Positions 1 to 10,133 of a DNA stretch of 64,000 nt are shown here, piece by piece (the stretch's first letter is position 1; every line of letters starts with the position of its first letter). The notes beneath the pieces are model-generated. The model did no database searches and was not told where the DNA came from. It saw nothing but the letters and a program-made list of their open reading frames with translations. The position numbers and the translations under genes were made by a program. The stretch covers positions 1 through 64,000 of the forward strand of contig JAEWET010000004.1 in the NCBI GenBank assembly GCA_023389195.1, read 5' to 3'. The stretch is from Aliihoeflea sp023389195. GTDB lineage: Bacteria > Pseudomonadota > Alphaproteobacteria > Rhizobiales > Rhizobiaceae.

Positions 1-184
1 CTAGACAAAACGTGTCCGCCAAAGTCTCGTTCGGAACTCTCAAACCCTAAGGCCCTCAAGTCCCGCGAGCACTTCGCCGCCCACGTTTCTCTTTCTTCTC
101 AATATGCAATTGTCAAAGAACAGACACCCGCCCAACCGGCAAAACGTCCCGGCCCATCCGCTTTCGCCTCAAGACCTCAAAGTC
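1..184 (-). other. rRNA operon leader (transcribed spacer before 16S rRNA)
   Basis: Read on the minus strand, this stretch resembles the transcribed leader that precedes 16S rRNA in rhizobia. It contains a boxA-like antitermination motif, GTTCTTTGACA (about 111-121), followed by the AAAGAGAAACGTGG segment typical of these leaders. Two promoters lie just upstream. The 16S gene itself is not in the window and should begin a short way beyond position 1. The assignment rests on remembered rhizobial leader sequence and on the promoter arrangement, not on an alignment. Confidence 0.7.
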
Positions 185-190
185 GGCGCT

Positions 191-219
191 CACATAAGAG
201 CGATACTTTGTTGTGTCAA
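191..219 (-). promoter_or_regulatory. rRNA promoter, proximal (P2)
   Basis: On the minus strand a perfect -35 hexamer TTGACA (214-219) is followed after 17 nt by TATGTG (191-196). It points at the rRNA leader and would start transcription near 184. The match to the vegetative sigma consensus and the tandem arrangement with the next promoter fit a strong stable-RNA promoter. Confidence 0.75.
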
Positions 220-289
220 CCAACTTTCGCTAAACTCGGAGGAAAACCTCCTCGTCGCCAGCAGCGTCGCCGCTGTCGTTGTTGAGCGG

Positions 290-319
290 GTTATAGGCCC
301 CACTCCCCAAAACTGTCAA
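290..319 (-). promoter_or_regulatory. rRNA promoter, distal (P1)
   Basis: Minus-strand TTGACA (314-319), an 18-nt spacer and TATAAC (290-295). It lies about 100 nt upstream of the proximal promoter and points the same way. A small hairpin, GGAGG-AAAA-CCTCC (238-251), sits between the two. Nothing supports coding in 1-579: the open frame across it cuts through both promoters and the leader. Positions 320-579 hold only the upstream flank of this promoter and the unrecognised leader of the divergent M23 gene. Confidence 0.7.
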
Positions 320-579
320 CGACCAATTCAAAGTTTTTGCGAAAGTTTTGTGTCACCCAACGGAACTCCCCACGGAAGATTTGCGCAGCGCCCTTCACAT
401 ACGCGCGCGTGCCTAATTAGGGCCCCATTGAATTCGCACGGAACGGGAAGCCGTGGATGGGCCGAGCCCGTTCCGGCCCTTTCGTTGACTTCGCAGGTCC
501 CGGCGGGCAATTGTCCGTCACGCACTGCAAATCGGCCGCCCCGGGTCCAGCGAATCGGGTAGCCCCATGAAGAGATTGC

Positions 580-2529
580 ATGAACGATTTCGATCTGGCC
601 GCACGGGAACTGGGTGACGAGCCGCCGCTCAACGGCGCCGGCCGCTCCGGCCCGCCCGACCGAAGGGAGATTTCGGCGCGCTGGCTGTCCGGCACGTTCC
701 TGACGGGCATCACCTCGAGCATCCTGATGGGCGTCGCGCTCTTTGCCGCGCTCGATGCCGGCAACATCGTGCTGCGCGCCTCGCAGGCCGCCACGCCGCT
801 GCCCGGCGATCTGACCGCTGCCGGGTCTGGCGAAGCCACCAAGACCGGTCGCCTCGTCGCCTCGCGCATCCTTGCGAGCACGTCCGACCGCCGCCGCATG
901 GAAATCTCCACGCTCCAGCGCGAGGACGATGTCGACATCGTGCGCACCGTTCCCTTCGTCCATGTCGACATGGCGCTGGCCGCCGGCCACTCCACCGATC
1001 GCGACTATCCGGCCTTCGATCCGCTCGAGGTCTTCGCCGAAGAGGCGCCCGCCGCGCCCGCGGTGGCGATGGGCCAGATCTACGGCGCCAAGGTCGAGAG
1101 CGAAGTCAGCCTGCGCACCACCGCCTTCCCGCTCGCCGACGCCACCTACGACACGCGCAGCGAATTGTCGGCCGAGGAGGTCGAGGCCGTCGTGCGCAAC
1201 ACCGGCGCGATCCTGACCGATGGCGACATCCAGGTCGCCGCGCTTCACTATGTCGACCCGCAGCGCTTCGGCGACGGCCTGGCCGGCACCGCGCTCGGCA
1301 ATTACGGCATCCGCGTTGTCCCGGAGAACGTGTCGATCGCACCGCGCGATGCGCCAGCGGGTGGAGCCGCGCACGAATATGCCGAGGACATGGTGGTGGC
1401 CCGCAGCGAGGAGCCGATCGCCGAGTTGCTGGCCGAGGCCGGCTATGACGACCCGCCCTCCGTGGCGATGGCCGAGGCCGTTGCCAAACTCGTCGACAGC
1501 GAGACGCTCGCCGCCGGCTCGGTGCTGCGCATCGGCCTCGAAATCCGCGGCGACCGCGCCAGCATCATGCGCGCCAGCCTCTACCAGGAGGCCGCCCACC
1601 GCGCGACGGTCGCCATCGACGATCGCGGCCAGTTCGTGCCGGGCGACGAGCCCGAGCCCAATCCGGCGATCTCGATCGCCATGCAGGGCTCGATCCCGGT
1701 CGTCGGCGCGACCGGCAACCTGCCGACCGTCTATGACGGCATCTATCGCGCCGCCTATTCCTACGGGCTCAATCGCGACATGACGCGGCAGCTCATCCGC
1801 CTGCTCGCCGCCGAGGTCGACTACCAGTCGCGCCTCGGACCGACGGACCGCATCGAGCTCTTCTTCTCCAACCCGGACACCGACGACAACGCGACCGGTG
1901 ATTCCGAACTGCTCTATGTCAGCGCGTCCTTCGGCGCGACCACCCGCAGCTTCTACCGCTTCCAGATGGAAGACGGCACGCTCGACTATTTCGACGAGGA
2001 AGGCCGCTCGGCTCGCCAGTTCCTGTTGCGCAATCCGGTGCCCAACGGGCGCTTCACGTCCGGCTTCGGCGGCCGGCGCCATCCGATCCTCGGCTATGTC
2101 CGCGCCCACACGGGCGTCGACTGGGCTGCGCCGCGCGGCACGCCGATCATCGCCTCGGGCAACGGCACCGTGGACAAGGCCGGTTGGACCGGCGGCTATG
2201 GTCGTCAGACGATCATCCGCCATGCCAATGGCTATGTCTCGTCCTACAGCCATCAGCACGCGATCGCCGATGGCGTCGTGCCCGGCGCCCGCGTGCGGCA
2301 GGGCCAGGTCATCGGCTATGTCGGCTCGACCGGCCTGTCGACCGGCAATCACCTTCACTACGAGCTGATCGTTAACGGCACCAAGGTGGACCCGATGCGC
2401 GTGCGCCTGCCGCAGAACCGCTCCCTCGAAGGCCCGGAGCTCGAAGCCTTCGCCTATGAGCGCGAGCGGATCGACGCGCTCCTCAACGGCGATCCCGTTC
2501 CGCCGCTGCGCATGGCCGCAAGCAACTGA
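580..2529 (+). CDS. M23 family metallopeptidase, membrane anchored
   Basis: Predicted peptidoglycan endopeptidase of the LytM/M23 class, which cuts peptide crosslinks in the periplasm. A cytoplasmic N-terminus is followed by one membrane span at about residues 37-60, a long periplasmic linker, and a C-terminal M23 domain at about 485-620. The zinc ligands are intact: H510 and D514 in HTGVD, and H593 in HLHYE, with H558 and H591 as further active-site histidines. The start ATG at 580 follows GAAGAG. It is divergent from the rRNA promoters and converges on an L,D-transpeptidase with a shared terminator. Because the catalytic residues are present, this is unlikely to be a degenerate EnvC-type activator. 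Function is inferred from the domain. Confidence 0.9.
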   Translation: MNDFDLAARELGDEPPLNGAGRSGPPDRREISARWLSGTFLTGITSSILMGVALFAALDAGNIVLRASQAATPLPGDLTAAGSGEATKTGRLVASRILASTSDRRRMEISTLQREDDVDIVRTVPFVHVDMALAAGHSTDRDYPAFDPLEVFAEEAPAAPAVAMGQIYGAKVESEVSLRTTAFPLADATYDTRSELSAEEVEAVVRNTGAILTDGDIQVAALHYVDPQRFGDGLAGTALGNYGIRVVPENVSIAPRDAPAGGAAHEYAEDMVVARSEEPIAELLAEAGYDDPPSVAMAEAVAKLVDSETLAAGSVLRIGLEIRGDRASIMRASLYQEAAHRATVAIDDRGQFVPGDEPEPNPAISIAMQGSIPVVGATGNLPTVYDGIYRAAYSYGLNRDMTRQLIRLLAAEVDYQSRLGPTDRIELFFSNPDTDDNATGDSELLYVSASFGATTRSFYRFQMEDGTLDYFDEEGRSARQFLLRNPVPNGRFTSGFGGRRHPILGYVRAHTGVDWAAPRGTPIIASGNGTVDKAGWTGGYGRQTIIRHANGYVSSYSHQHAIADGVVPGARVRQGQVIGYVGSTGLSTGNHLHYELIVNGTKVDPMRVRLPQNRSLEGPELEAFAYERERIDALLNGDPVPPLRMAASN

Positions 2530-2536
2530 GCCAAAG

Positions 2537-2564
2537 AAAAAGGGCCGCCGAAGCAGCCCTTTTT
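2537..2564. terminator. Bidirectional intrinsic terminator
   Basis: A 9-bp perfect stem, AAAAAGGGC (2537-2545) with GCCCTTTTT (2556-2564), and a 10-nt loop. T-runs are present on both strands, so it can end both the M23 gene and the convergent L,D-transpeptidase gene. Confidence 0.9.
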
Positions 2565-2586
2565 CGTTCCCGTCGGTCCGAAACCC

Positions 2587-4095
2587 TTATTCCTGAAACT
2601 CCACCGTGACGCCCTTCGAGACCAGCTTGGCGAGTTCCTGCGCATCCCAGTTGGTGAGCCGGATGCAGCCATTCGAATAGGTCTTGCCGATCTTCGACGG
2701 TTCGGGCGTGCCGTGGATGCCGTAGGTCGGCTTCGACAGCGCGATCCACACGGAGCCCACCGGCCCGTTCGGGCCGGGCGGGATCGTCAGCACGCGGTCG
2801 TTGTCACCCTGCTTGAAGTTGATCTTCGGATTGTAGGTGTATTCGGGGTCGAGCGCGATGCGCTCCACCGTGTGGCTGCCGGTCGGCGACGGCGTCGCCT
2901 GCGAGCCGATCGTCGCCGGATAGGCGACGACGAGCCTGCCATTGGCGTCGAAGGCACGAACCTGCTTGGAGCTCTTGTCGGCGATGATCCTTGCGACCGG
3001 CTCGCGCTTCGGCCGCGGCACGTTGGCGACGCGGATTCGCGTTCCCGGCCGTTCGAAGTTCACGCCCGGATTGAGCGCGCGCAGATAGTTCTCGTCCATG
3101 TGGAATCGCTCGGCGAGCTTTTCGGCGACCGACGTATAACCCAGCGTCTCGAGCTGCGCCTTTTCACCGTAATCCTCCGGAACCGAAGCGATGAACGGGC
3201 CGGCGGCATCGACGGGCGTGATCTCGTATTCGACGAAGGCGTCGCCGCCGGTCTCGGCAAGCACGTCGTCGATCGACTGCTTGTCATAGGTGCGCATGGC
3301 CTCGCCGCGCAGTTCCTGGTAGGTCGCGATCGCCTTGTTGACGTTGTCGCCCATCCGGCCGTCGATCACGCCGGGTGAAGCGCCGATGCGCGACAGGACG
3401 ATCTGGATCTTGGCCACGTCTTCGCTGGCGCCGGCAAGCGAGGCGCGCGGGGTCGAGATGGAGGGCGGCTGCATTCCCGGATCGATCTCGATCACCGTTC
3501 CCGGCTGCGTCAGGCCAGTCGGCTCCTCGCCGGACACGCTGGCGGTCGCCTCGTTGCCGAGCGGCTGGCGCTCGACGCCGCCGACGGCCGGCGGCTGCAT
3601 TTGCGGCTGTGGCGCGGCAAGCTGCGGCGTGCTCGGCTGGGGCTGCGGAGCCGCCATCTGCGGCTGCTGCGGCTGCGGCGGGATCGGCGGCGGTTCGCGA
3701 AATTCGGGGAAGCCGTCGGACCGGCCGCCGGGATAGCGCCCGAGTTCGCGCAGCCTTTGCTCACGGCGCAGGCGCTGGTCGTCCTCATACGGGTCGTAAC
3801 GCTCCGGCTCGACATAGTCGCCGCCCCACGGATCAGGCTCGATGATGCGCTCGCGCTGAACGGCTCCGCCGCCGCCCTCGCCGACGATCGCGATGACCTC
3901 GCCTGTATAGGGGTCGACGAGAACTTCGCGCCCGAACTGATCGTAGTAGACGTCGACCTCGCGCTGGGCGATCTGCACGCCATTGCGCGCATCGGCACGC
4001 CGTTCCGGGGGTTCGGCAACCGAGATGGCGGCGCCTGCGGTGCCGGCCGAAAGAAGCATGCCGAGAAGGGTGAGGGAAAACGGTCGTGCGATCAT
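2587..4095 (-). CDS. L,D-transpeptidase (YkuD domain) with PG-binding and LysM-like regions
   Basis: Periplasmic L,D-transpeptidase that forms 3-3 peptidoglycan crosslinks or anchors outer-membrane proteins. It has a signal peptide ending near AGA, a proline/glutamine-rich linker, a PG_binding_1-like repeat (around DVAKIQIVLSRIGASPGVIDG), a LysM-like segment (YTSVAEKLAERF...), and a C-terminal YkuD domain. That domain carries the HGT and SNGCIRLTN catalytic motifs, with nucleophile about C477 of 502. An in-frame TTG three codons upstream (4104) is possible, but ATG at 4095 gives the cleaner signal peptide. The convergent M23 endopeptidase acts on the same polymer. The exact acceptor is unknown. 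Confidence 0.88.
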   Translation of the reverse strand: MIARPFSLTLLGMLLSAGTAGAAISVAEPPERRADARNGVQIAQREVDVYYDQFGREVLVDPYTGEVIAIVGEGGGGAVQRERIIEPDPWGGDYVEPERYDPYEDDQRLRREQRLRELGRYPGGRSDGFPEFREPPPIPPQPQQPQMAAPQPQPSTPQLAAPQPQMQPPAVGGVERQPLGNEATASVSGEEPTGLTQPGTVIEIDPGMQPPSISTPRASLAGASEDVAKIQIVLSRIGASPGVIDGRMGDNVNKAIATYQELRGEAMRTYDKQSIDDVLAETGGDAFVEYEITPVDAAGPFIASVPEDYGEKAQLETLGYTSVAEKLAERFHMDENYLRALNPGVNFERPGTRIRVANVPRPKREPVARIIADKSSKQVRAFDANGRLVVAYPATIGSQATPSPTGSHTVERIALDPEYTYNPKINFKQGDNDRVLTIPPGPNGPVGSVWIALSKPTYGIHGTPEPSKIGKTYSNGCIRLTNWDAQELAKLVSKGVTVEFQE

Positions 4096-4207
4096 TTTTA
4101 TCAAACCAGCCAGTTGCGTTACGGTTGCACGCAGTGATCAAACTTGATCACCGCCTCGCGGCGACGAGCCGACTATGGTTCATGAAGGATGAACGGGACA
4201 TGAAAAT

Positions 4208-4243
4208 GGCCGGCCCGGGCCTTCGAGGCTGCCCGGACCGGCC
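4208..4243 (-). terminator. Probable clpB terminator
   Basis: GGCCGGCCCGGGC and GCCCGGACCGGCC form a 12-bp stem with one mismatch around a 10-nt loop, just after the clpB stop. On the minus strand a short CATTTTC follows. The T-run is weak, so termination strength is uncertain. Confidence 0.6.
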
Positions 4244-4258
4244 TATCTGAAATTATGA

Positions 4259-6865
<2,607 letters not shown>

Positions 6866-6962
6866 GTCTTCCTGTCTCCGTTCCGTCCCCGGCCTGGCAC
6901 GCAGCGCCGGTTCAGATTGTGGTGACGGGCCCCCGTCGTTCCGGCAGGCCCCGTTGATCGCA

Positions 6963-6991
6963 ATATGGGAAGACCGCCCGACGCGCTCAAG
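6963..6991 (-). promoter_or_regulatory. Sigma-32 (RpoH) type heat-shock promoter of clpB
   Basis: Minus-strand CTTGAGC (6985-6991), a 15-nt spacer and CCCATAT (6963-6969). This closely matches the RpoH consensus (CTTGAA ... CCCATnT) and lies upstream of clpB, a classical heat-shock gene. Confidence 0.75.
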
Positions 6992-7019
6992 TGAATCCGC
7001 ATGCCACGCGGCAACAAAA

Positions 7020-7045
7020 AAGGGCGGTGGATGACCACCGCCCTT
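7020..7045 (-). terminator. Intrinsic terminator of the DUF4167 gene
   Basis: Perfect 11-bp stem AAGGGCGGTGG/CCACCGCCCTT with loop ATGA. On the minus strand it is followed by a run of T, 24 nt past the DUF4167 stop. It separates this gene from clpB. Confidence 0.9.
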
Positions 7046-7069
7046 CCCGAATTTTCATCGCCGGCCAGT

Positions 7070-7903
7070 TCAGGCCGCCGCCTCGCCGACATCGTCCGAC
7101 TTCTCGTCGGCCGGGCCTGCGCTTTCGCCCTCCTCCGCCTTCAGGCGCGGACGGCGCGTGCGGCGCGGCTTGCGCTCGCCGGTGTCGTCGCCGGCAGCTT
7201 CGGCGCTTTGAACGCTCGCGGCAAGCTGGGCCGGGCTCGAAACGGCCGGAGCCTCGCCTTCGCCTGCTGCCTGTTCGGGACGCGGTGCACGCTCGCGGCG
7301 CGGCGCCCGCTGCCTGCGGCCTTCACCGGCGGCAGCGTCTTCCTGGTTGAGCGCGACCTCGGCCGGAACGCCGTCGATCACCGGCTGCGGACCGCTGCCG
7401 TCGGCAGCCGCCTGTTCGTCGCGGTTCTCGCGGTTGCCGCGATTGTCCCGGTCGCGATTGTCGCGGTTCGGGCGGTCGCCGCGCGGCTGCTGGTTCTGAT
7501 CGCCGCGCTGGCTCTGGCCCTGATTGTTGTTGTTGCCGTCGAAGCCGGCATCGTTGTCGTCGCCGTCCTCGTCGTCATCATCGCGCGTGTCGCGCTGCTG
7601 CTGCTGCGTCGCGGCCTGCTGCGCAAGCGCGGTGGCGATGATGCGGTTGTAGTGTTCGGCGTGCTGGAGATAGTTCTCCGCCATCACGCGATCGCCCGAG
7701 CTCTGCGCATCCCGCGCGAGCGTCGTGTATTTCTCTGCGATCTGCTGCGCGGTGCCACGGATCTTGACGTCCGGACCGTTGCTTTCATAGCTGCGGGTGA
7801 GCGGGTTCGGACCCTTGCGGTTGTTGTTGTTGCCGTTGTTGTTGCTGTTATTATTATTGTTGTTGCCGCGTCCGCGCATGCGCCTGTTCTGCTGTGGCCT
7901 CAT
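7070..7903 (-). CDS. DUF4167 domain protein, asparagine/arginine-rich N-terminus
   Basis: Conserved alphaproteobacterial protein of unknown function. The N-terminus (MRPQQNRRMRGRG) leads into an Asn-rich tract, then the conserved DUF4167 segment (RSYESNGPDVKIRGTAQQIAEKYTTLARDA...AENYLQHAEHYNRI), then a long low-complexity acidic/Arg/Gln tail. The ATG at 7903 follows AAGAGAA and gives the family-typical start; an in-frame ATG 20 codons upstream is less likely. It lies downstream of prmC on the same strand, with about 290 nt between. The basic, disordered ends would suit nucleic-acid binding, but that is speculation. Confidence 0.85.
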   Translation of the reverse strand: MRPQQNRRMRGRGNNNNNNSNNNGNNNNRKGPNPLTRSYESNGPDVKIRGTAQQIAEKYTTLARDAQSSGDRVMAENYLQHAEHYNRIIATALAQQAATQQQQRDTRDDDDEDGDDNDAGFDGNNNNQGQSQRGDQNQQPRGDRPNRDNRDRDNRGNRENRDEQAAADGSGPQPVIDGVPAEVALNQEDAAAGEGRRQRAPRRERAPRPEQAAGEGEAPAVSSPAQLAASVQSAEAAGDDTGERKPRRTRRPRLKAEEGESAGPADEKSDDVGEAAA

Positions 7904-8141
7904 CAGTTTCTCTTCATCTTTCAGGAATATCCATGCGGCGCCCGGGCCTTGCCCGTTCCGCAATATCGCTCCGGCGATCAGCCGCTCGAAGCGCTATCGC
8001 CACTTGTCCCGCTTTTCGGTTTCGCGTCACGCCCGGACATTCCCCGCGCGAAGCAAAGGCGTCTCATACGCAGAAGGCAGTTTGTGTCACGGGAACCGAA
8101 TCGATGACAGCACTGCCTGCTTCGTCACATCCGGTAGCCGA

Positions 8142-8170
8142 AACCTAGCGGGATTGCTTTGTTTTGCCAA
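8142..8170 (-). promoter_or_regulatory. Candidate promoter of the DUF4167 gene
   Basis: Minus-strand TTGGCA (8165-8170), a 17-nt spacer and TAGGTT (8142-8147), in the 291-nt gap between prmC and the DUF4167 gene. The rest of the gap holds nothing I recognise. This is a consensus match only. Confidence 0.4.
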
Positions 8171-8194
8171 GTCCTTTTTGCGGGGCATCCCCGG

Positions 8195-9049
8195 TCAGCC
8201 GCGCCGCCGGAAGATCAAAACGCGATCGTTTCCACCGAGATCTTTGCGTGCCGCCTGGCACGCGAAACCTGCACTCTCGAAGATTGCGATGACCGCGTCC
8301 TTCTGGTCATGCCCGATCTCGACGCCGATCGATCCTGCGCTGGTCAGATGCGCCCCGGCGCCCGTTGCGATGGTTCGGTAGCAATCGAGCCCGTCCGGTC
8401 CGCCATCGAGCGCTGCTGGCGGGTCGAACCCGCGCACATCCAGATCGAGAGCGGCGATATCTGTGGTCGCGATATAGGGCGGATTTGAGACGATCACGTC
8501 GAATTCGCCCACGACATCCGCAAACCAGTCCGATTTCACCGTCCTGAACCGGCCTGCGACACCGTTCAGGTCGGCATTGGCGGCCGCCGTTTCAAGGGCA
8601 TCGTCCGAAACATCGACCGCGACGCCGCGCGCCTGCGGCAGTTCGGCCAGAAGCGCGATCAGGATCGCGCCCGTCCCGGTGCCGAGATCGAGGATGCGCA
8701 GCGCCCCCTCGCCCGCGACCGCCAGCACCGCATCGACCAGCACTTCCGTGTCCGGTCGCGGCTCCAGCGTCCCGGCCGATATCCGCATCGGCAATCCGTA
8801 GAACTCGCGCGTCCCGAGGATGCGATGCACCGGCTCGCGCCCTGCCCGCCGCGCCAGCGCCACCTCGATCGCATCGACATGCGGCCCGGCAACGAGCTGG
8901 TCCGGCCGGGCGATCAGGTCGAGCCGCGTCGTGCCCGTCACGTGCTCGACGATCAGCCGCGCGTCGATCTCGGCGCTGTCGATGCCGGCTTCCTCGAGGC
9001 GCCTCTTCGCCCGCCGCATCGTCTCGCCGAGTTCGACCGGCTCAGCCAT
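8195..9049 (-). CDS. prmC: Release factor glutamine methyltransferase PrmC (HemK)
   Basis: Methylates the glutamine of the GGQ motif in release factors RF1 and RF2 using S-adenosylmethionine. The 284 residues comprise an N-terminal helical substrate-binding domain and a Rossmann methyltransferase domain with the SAM loop LDLGTGTGAILIAL and the catalytic NPPY motif. It overlaps the end of prfA by 8 nt, so enzyme and substrate are translationally coupled, a common arrangement. Confidence 0.97.
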   Translation of the reverse strand: MAEPVELGETMRRAKRRLEEAGIDSAEIDARLIVEHVTGTTRLDLIARPDQLVAGPHVDAIEVALARRAGREPVHRILGTREFYGLPMRISAGTLEPRPDTEVLVDAVLAVAGEGALRILDLGTGTGAILIALLAELPQARGVAVDVSDDALETAAANADLNGVAGRFRTVKSDWFADVVGEFDVIVSNPPYIATTDIAALDLDVRGFDPPAALDGGPDGLDCYRTIATGAGAHLTSAGSIGVEIGHDQKDAVIAIFESAGFACQAARKDLGGNDRVLIFRRRG

Positions 9050-10121
9050 GTGTGCCCATGTCGGCGAGAAGCTTCGACTGGTGGTCGGAGATCAGCGCGT
9101 CGATCACCTCGTCGAGTTCGCCCTGCATCACGCGGTCGAGCTTGTAGAGCGTCAGATTGATGCGGTGGTCGGTCAACCGCCCTTGCGGAAAATTGTAGGT
9201 GCGGATGCGCTCCGACCGATCGCCCGAGCCGACCTGCGTCCGCCGCGATTCCGAGCGCTCGTCCGCCAGCCGCGTGCGCTCGATGTCGTAGAGCCGCGCG
9301 CGCAGGATCTGCATCGCCTTGGCGCGATTCTGGTGCTGCGACTTCTCCGCCGAGACCACCATGATGCCGGTCGGCAGATGGGTGATGCGCACCGCTGAAT
9401 CGGTCGTGTTGACGTGCTGGCCGCCGGCGCCCGAGGCGCGCATCGTGTCGATGCGGATGTCCTCGGCGCGGATGTCGATGTCGACCTCCTCGGCCTCCGG
9501 CAGCACGGCGACGGTTGCCGCCGAGGTGTGAATGCGCCCGCCGCCTTCCGTCTCCGGCACGCGCTGGACGCGGTGAACGCCCGATTCGAACTTCAGCTTG
9601 GCGAAGACACCTTTGCCGGAAACCGTGGCGATGATTTCCTTGTATCCGCCGACCTCGCCTTCGCTGGCCGAAATCAACTCGATCTTCCAGCCCTGCGCCG
9701 CCGCGTAGCGCTCATACATGCGGAAGAGATCGCCGGCGAAAAGCGCCGCCTCGTCGCCGCCGGTGCCGGCGCGAATTTCGAGGATGGCGTTCTTCTCGTC
9801 GGCCGAATCCTTCGGCAGCATCAGAATCTGGATTTCCTGCTGCAGCGCCTCCACCCGTTCCTCCACCGCCGGCCGGTCGGCTTCGGCAAGCTGGCGCATC
9901 TCCTTGTCGAGAGAGCGGTCGGCCAGCATCGCCTCGAGGTCGGCCAGTTCCCCTTCCGCCGCCAGCAATTCGCGCACCTTGCCGACGATGTCCTGCAGTT
10001 CGGAATATTCGGAGGCGAGCTTCACATAGGCGTCGGCCTCGGGCCCGGCCGCCATCTGCGCCTCGAGCATCTCGAAGCGCTTGATGACCTGGTCCATCCG
10101 GTCGCGCGGCAGTTCGATCAT
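9042..10121 (-). CDS. prfA: Peptide chain release factor 1
   Basis: RF1 recognises UAA and UAG stops and triggers peptide release. The 359 residues carry the GGQ motif (GAGGQHVNTTDSAVRITH, near 235). The stop-codon recognition loop reads RVPETEGGGRIHTSA, so the tripeptide is PET, of the PxT type expected for RF1 rather than SPF of RF2. The ATG at 10121 lies 12 nt after the ptsP stop and has AGGA upstream. A later in-frame ATG (10097) lacks a ribosome site. Confidence 0.97.
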   Translation of the reverse strand: MIELPRDRMDQVIKRFEMLEAQMAAGPEADAYVKLASEYSELQDIVGKVRELLAAEGELADLEAMLADRSLDKEMRQLAEADRPAVEERVEALQQEIQILMLPKDSADEKNAILEIRAGTGGDEAALFAGDLFRMYERYAAAQGWKIELISASEGEVGGYKEIIATVSGKGVFAKLKFESGVHRVQRVPETEGGGRIHTSAATVAVLPEAEEVDIDIRAEDIRIDTMRASGAGGQHVNTTDSAVRITHLPTGIMVVSAEKSQHQNRAKAMQILRARLYDIERTRLADERSESRRTQVGSGDRSERIRTYNFPQGRLTDHRINLTLYKLDRVMQGELDEVIDALISDHQSKLLADMGTHG

Positions 10122-10133
10122 TCTTTGGAGTTC

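Noticed and set aside
104..562. Open frame of 152 codons in the left intergenic region
   Set aside because: It crosses two well-formed minus-strand promoters and the rRNA leader, and has no ribosome site or family-like sequence.
328..2358. 676-codon frame antisense to the M23 gene
   Set aside because: High-GC codon bias opens the antisense frame. The composition is Arg/Ala/Gly/Asp-rich without domains, while the sense protein has intact catalytic motifs.
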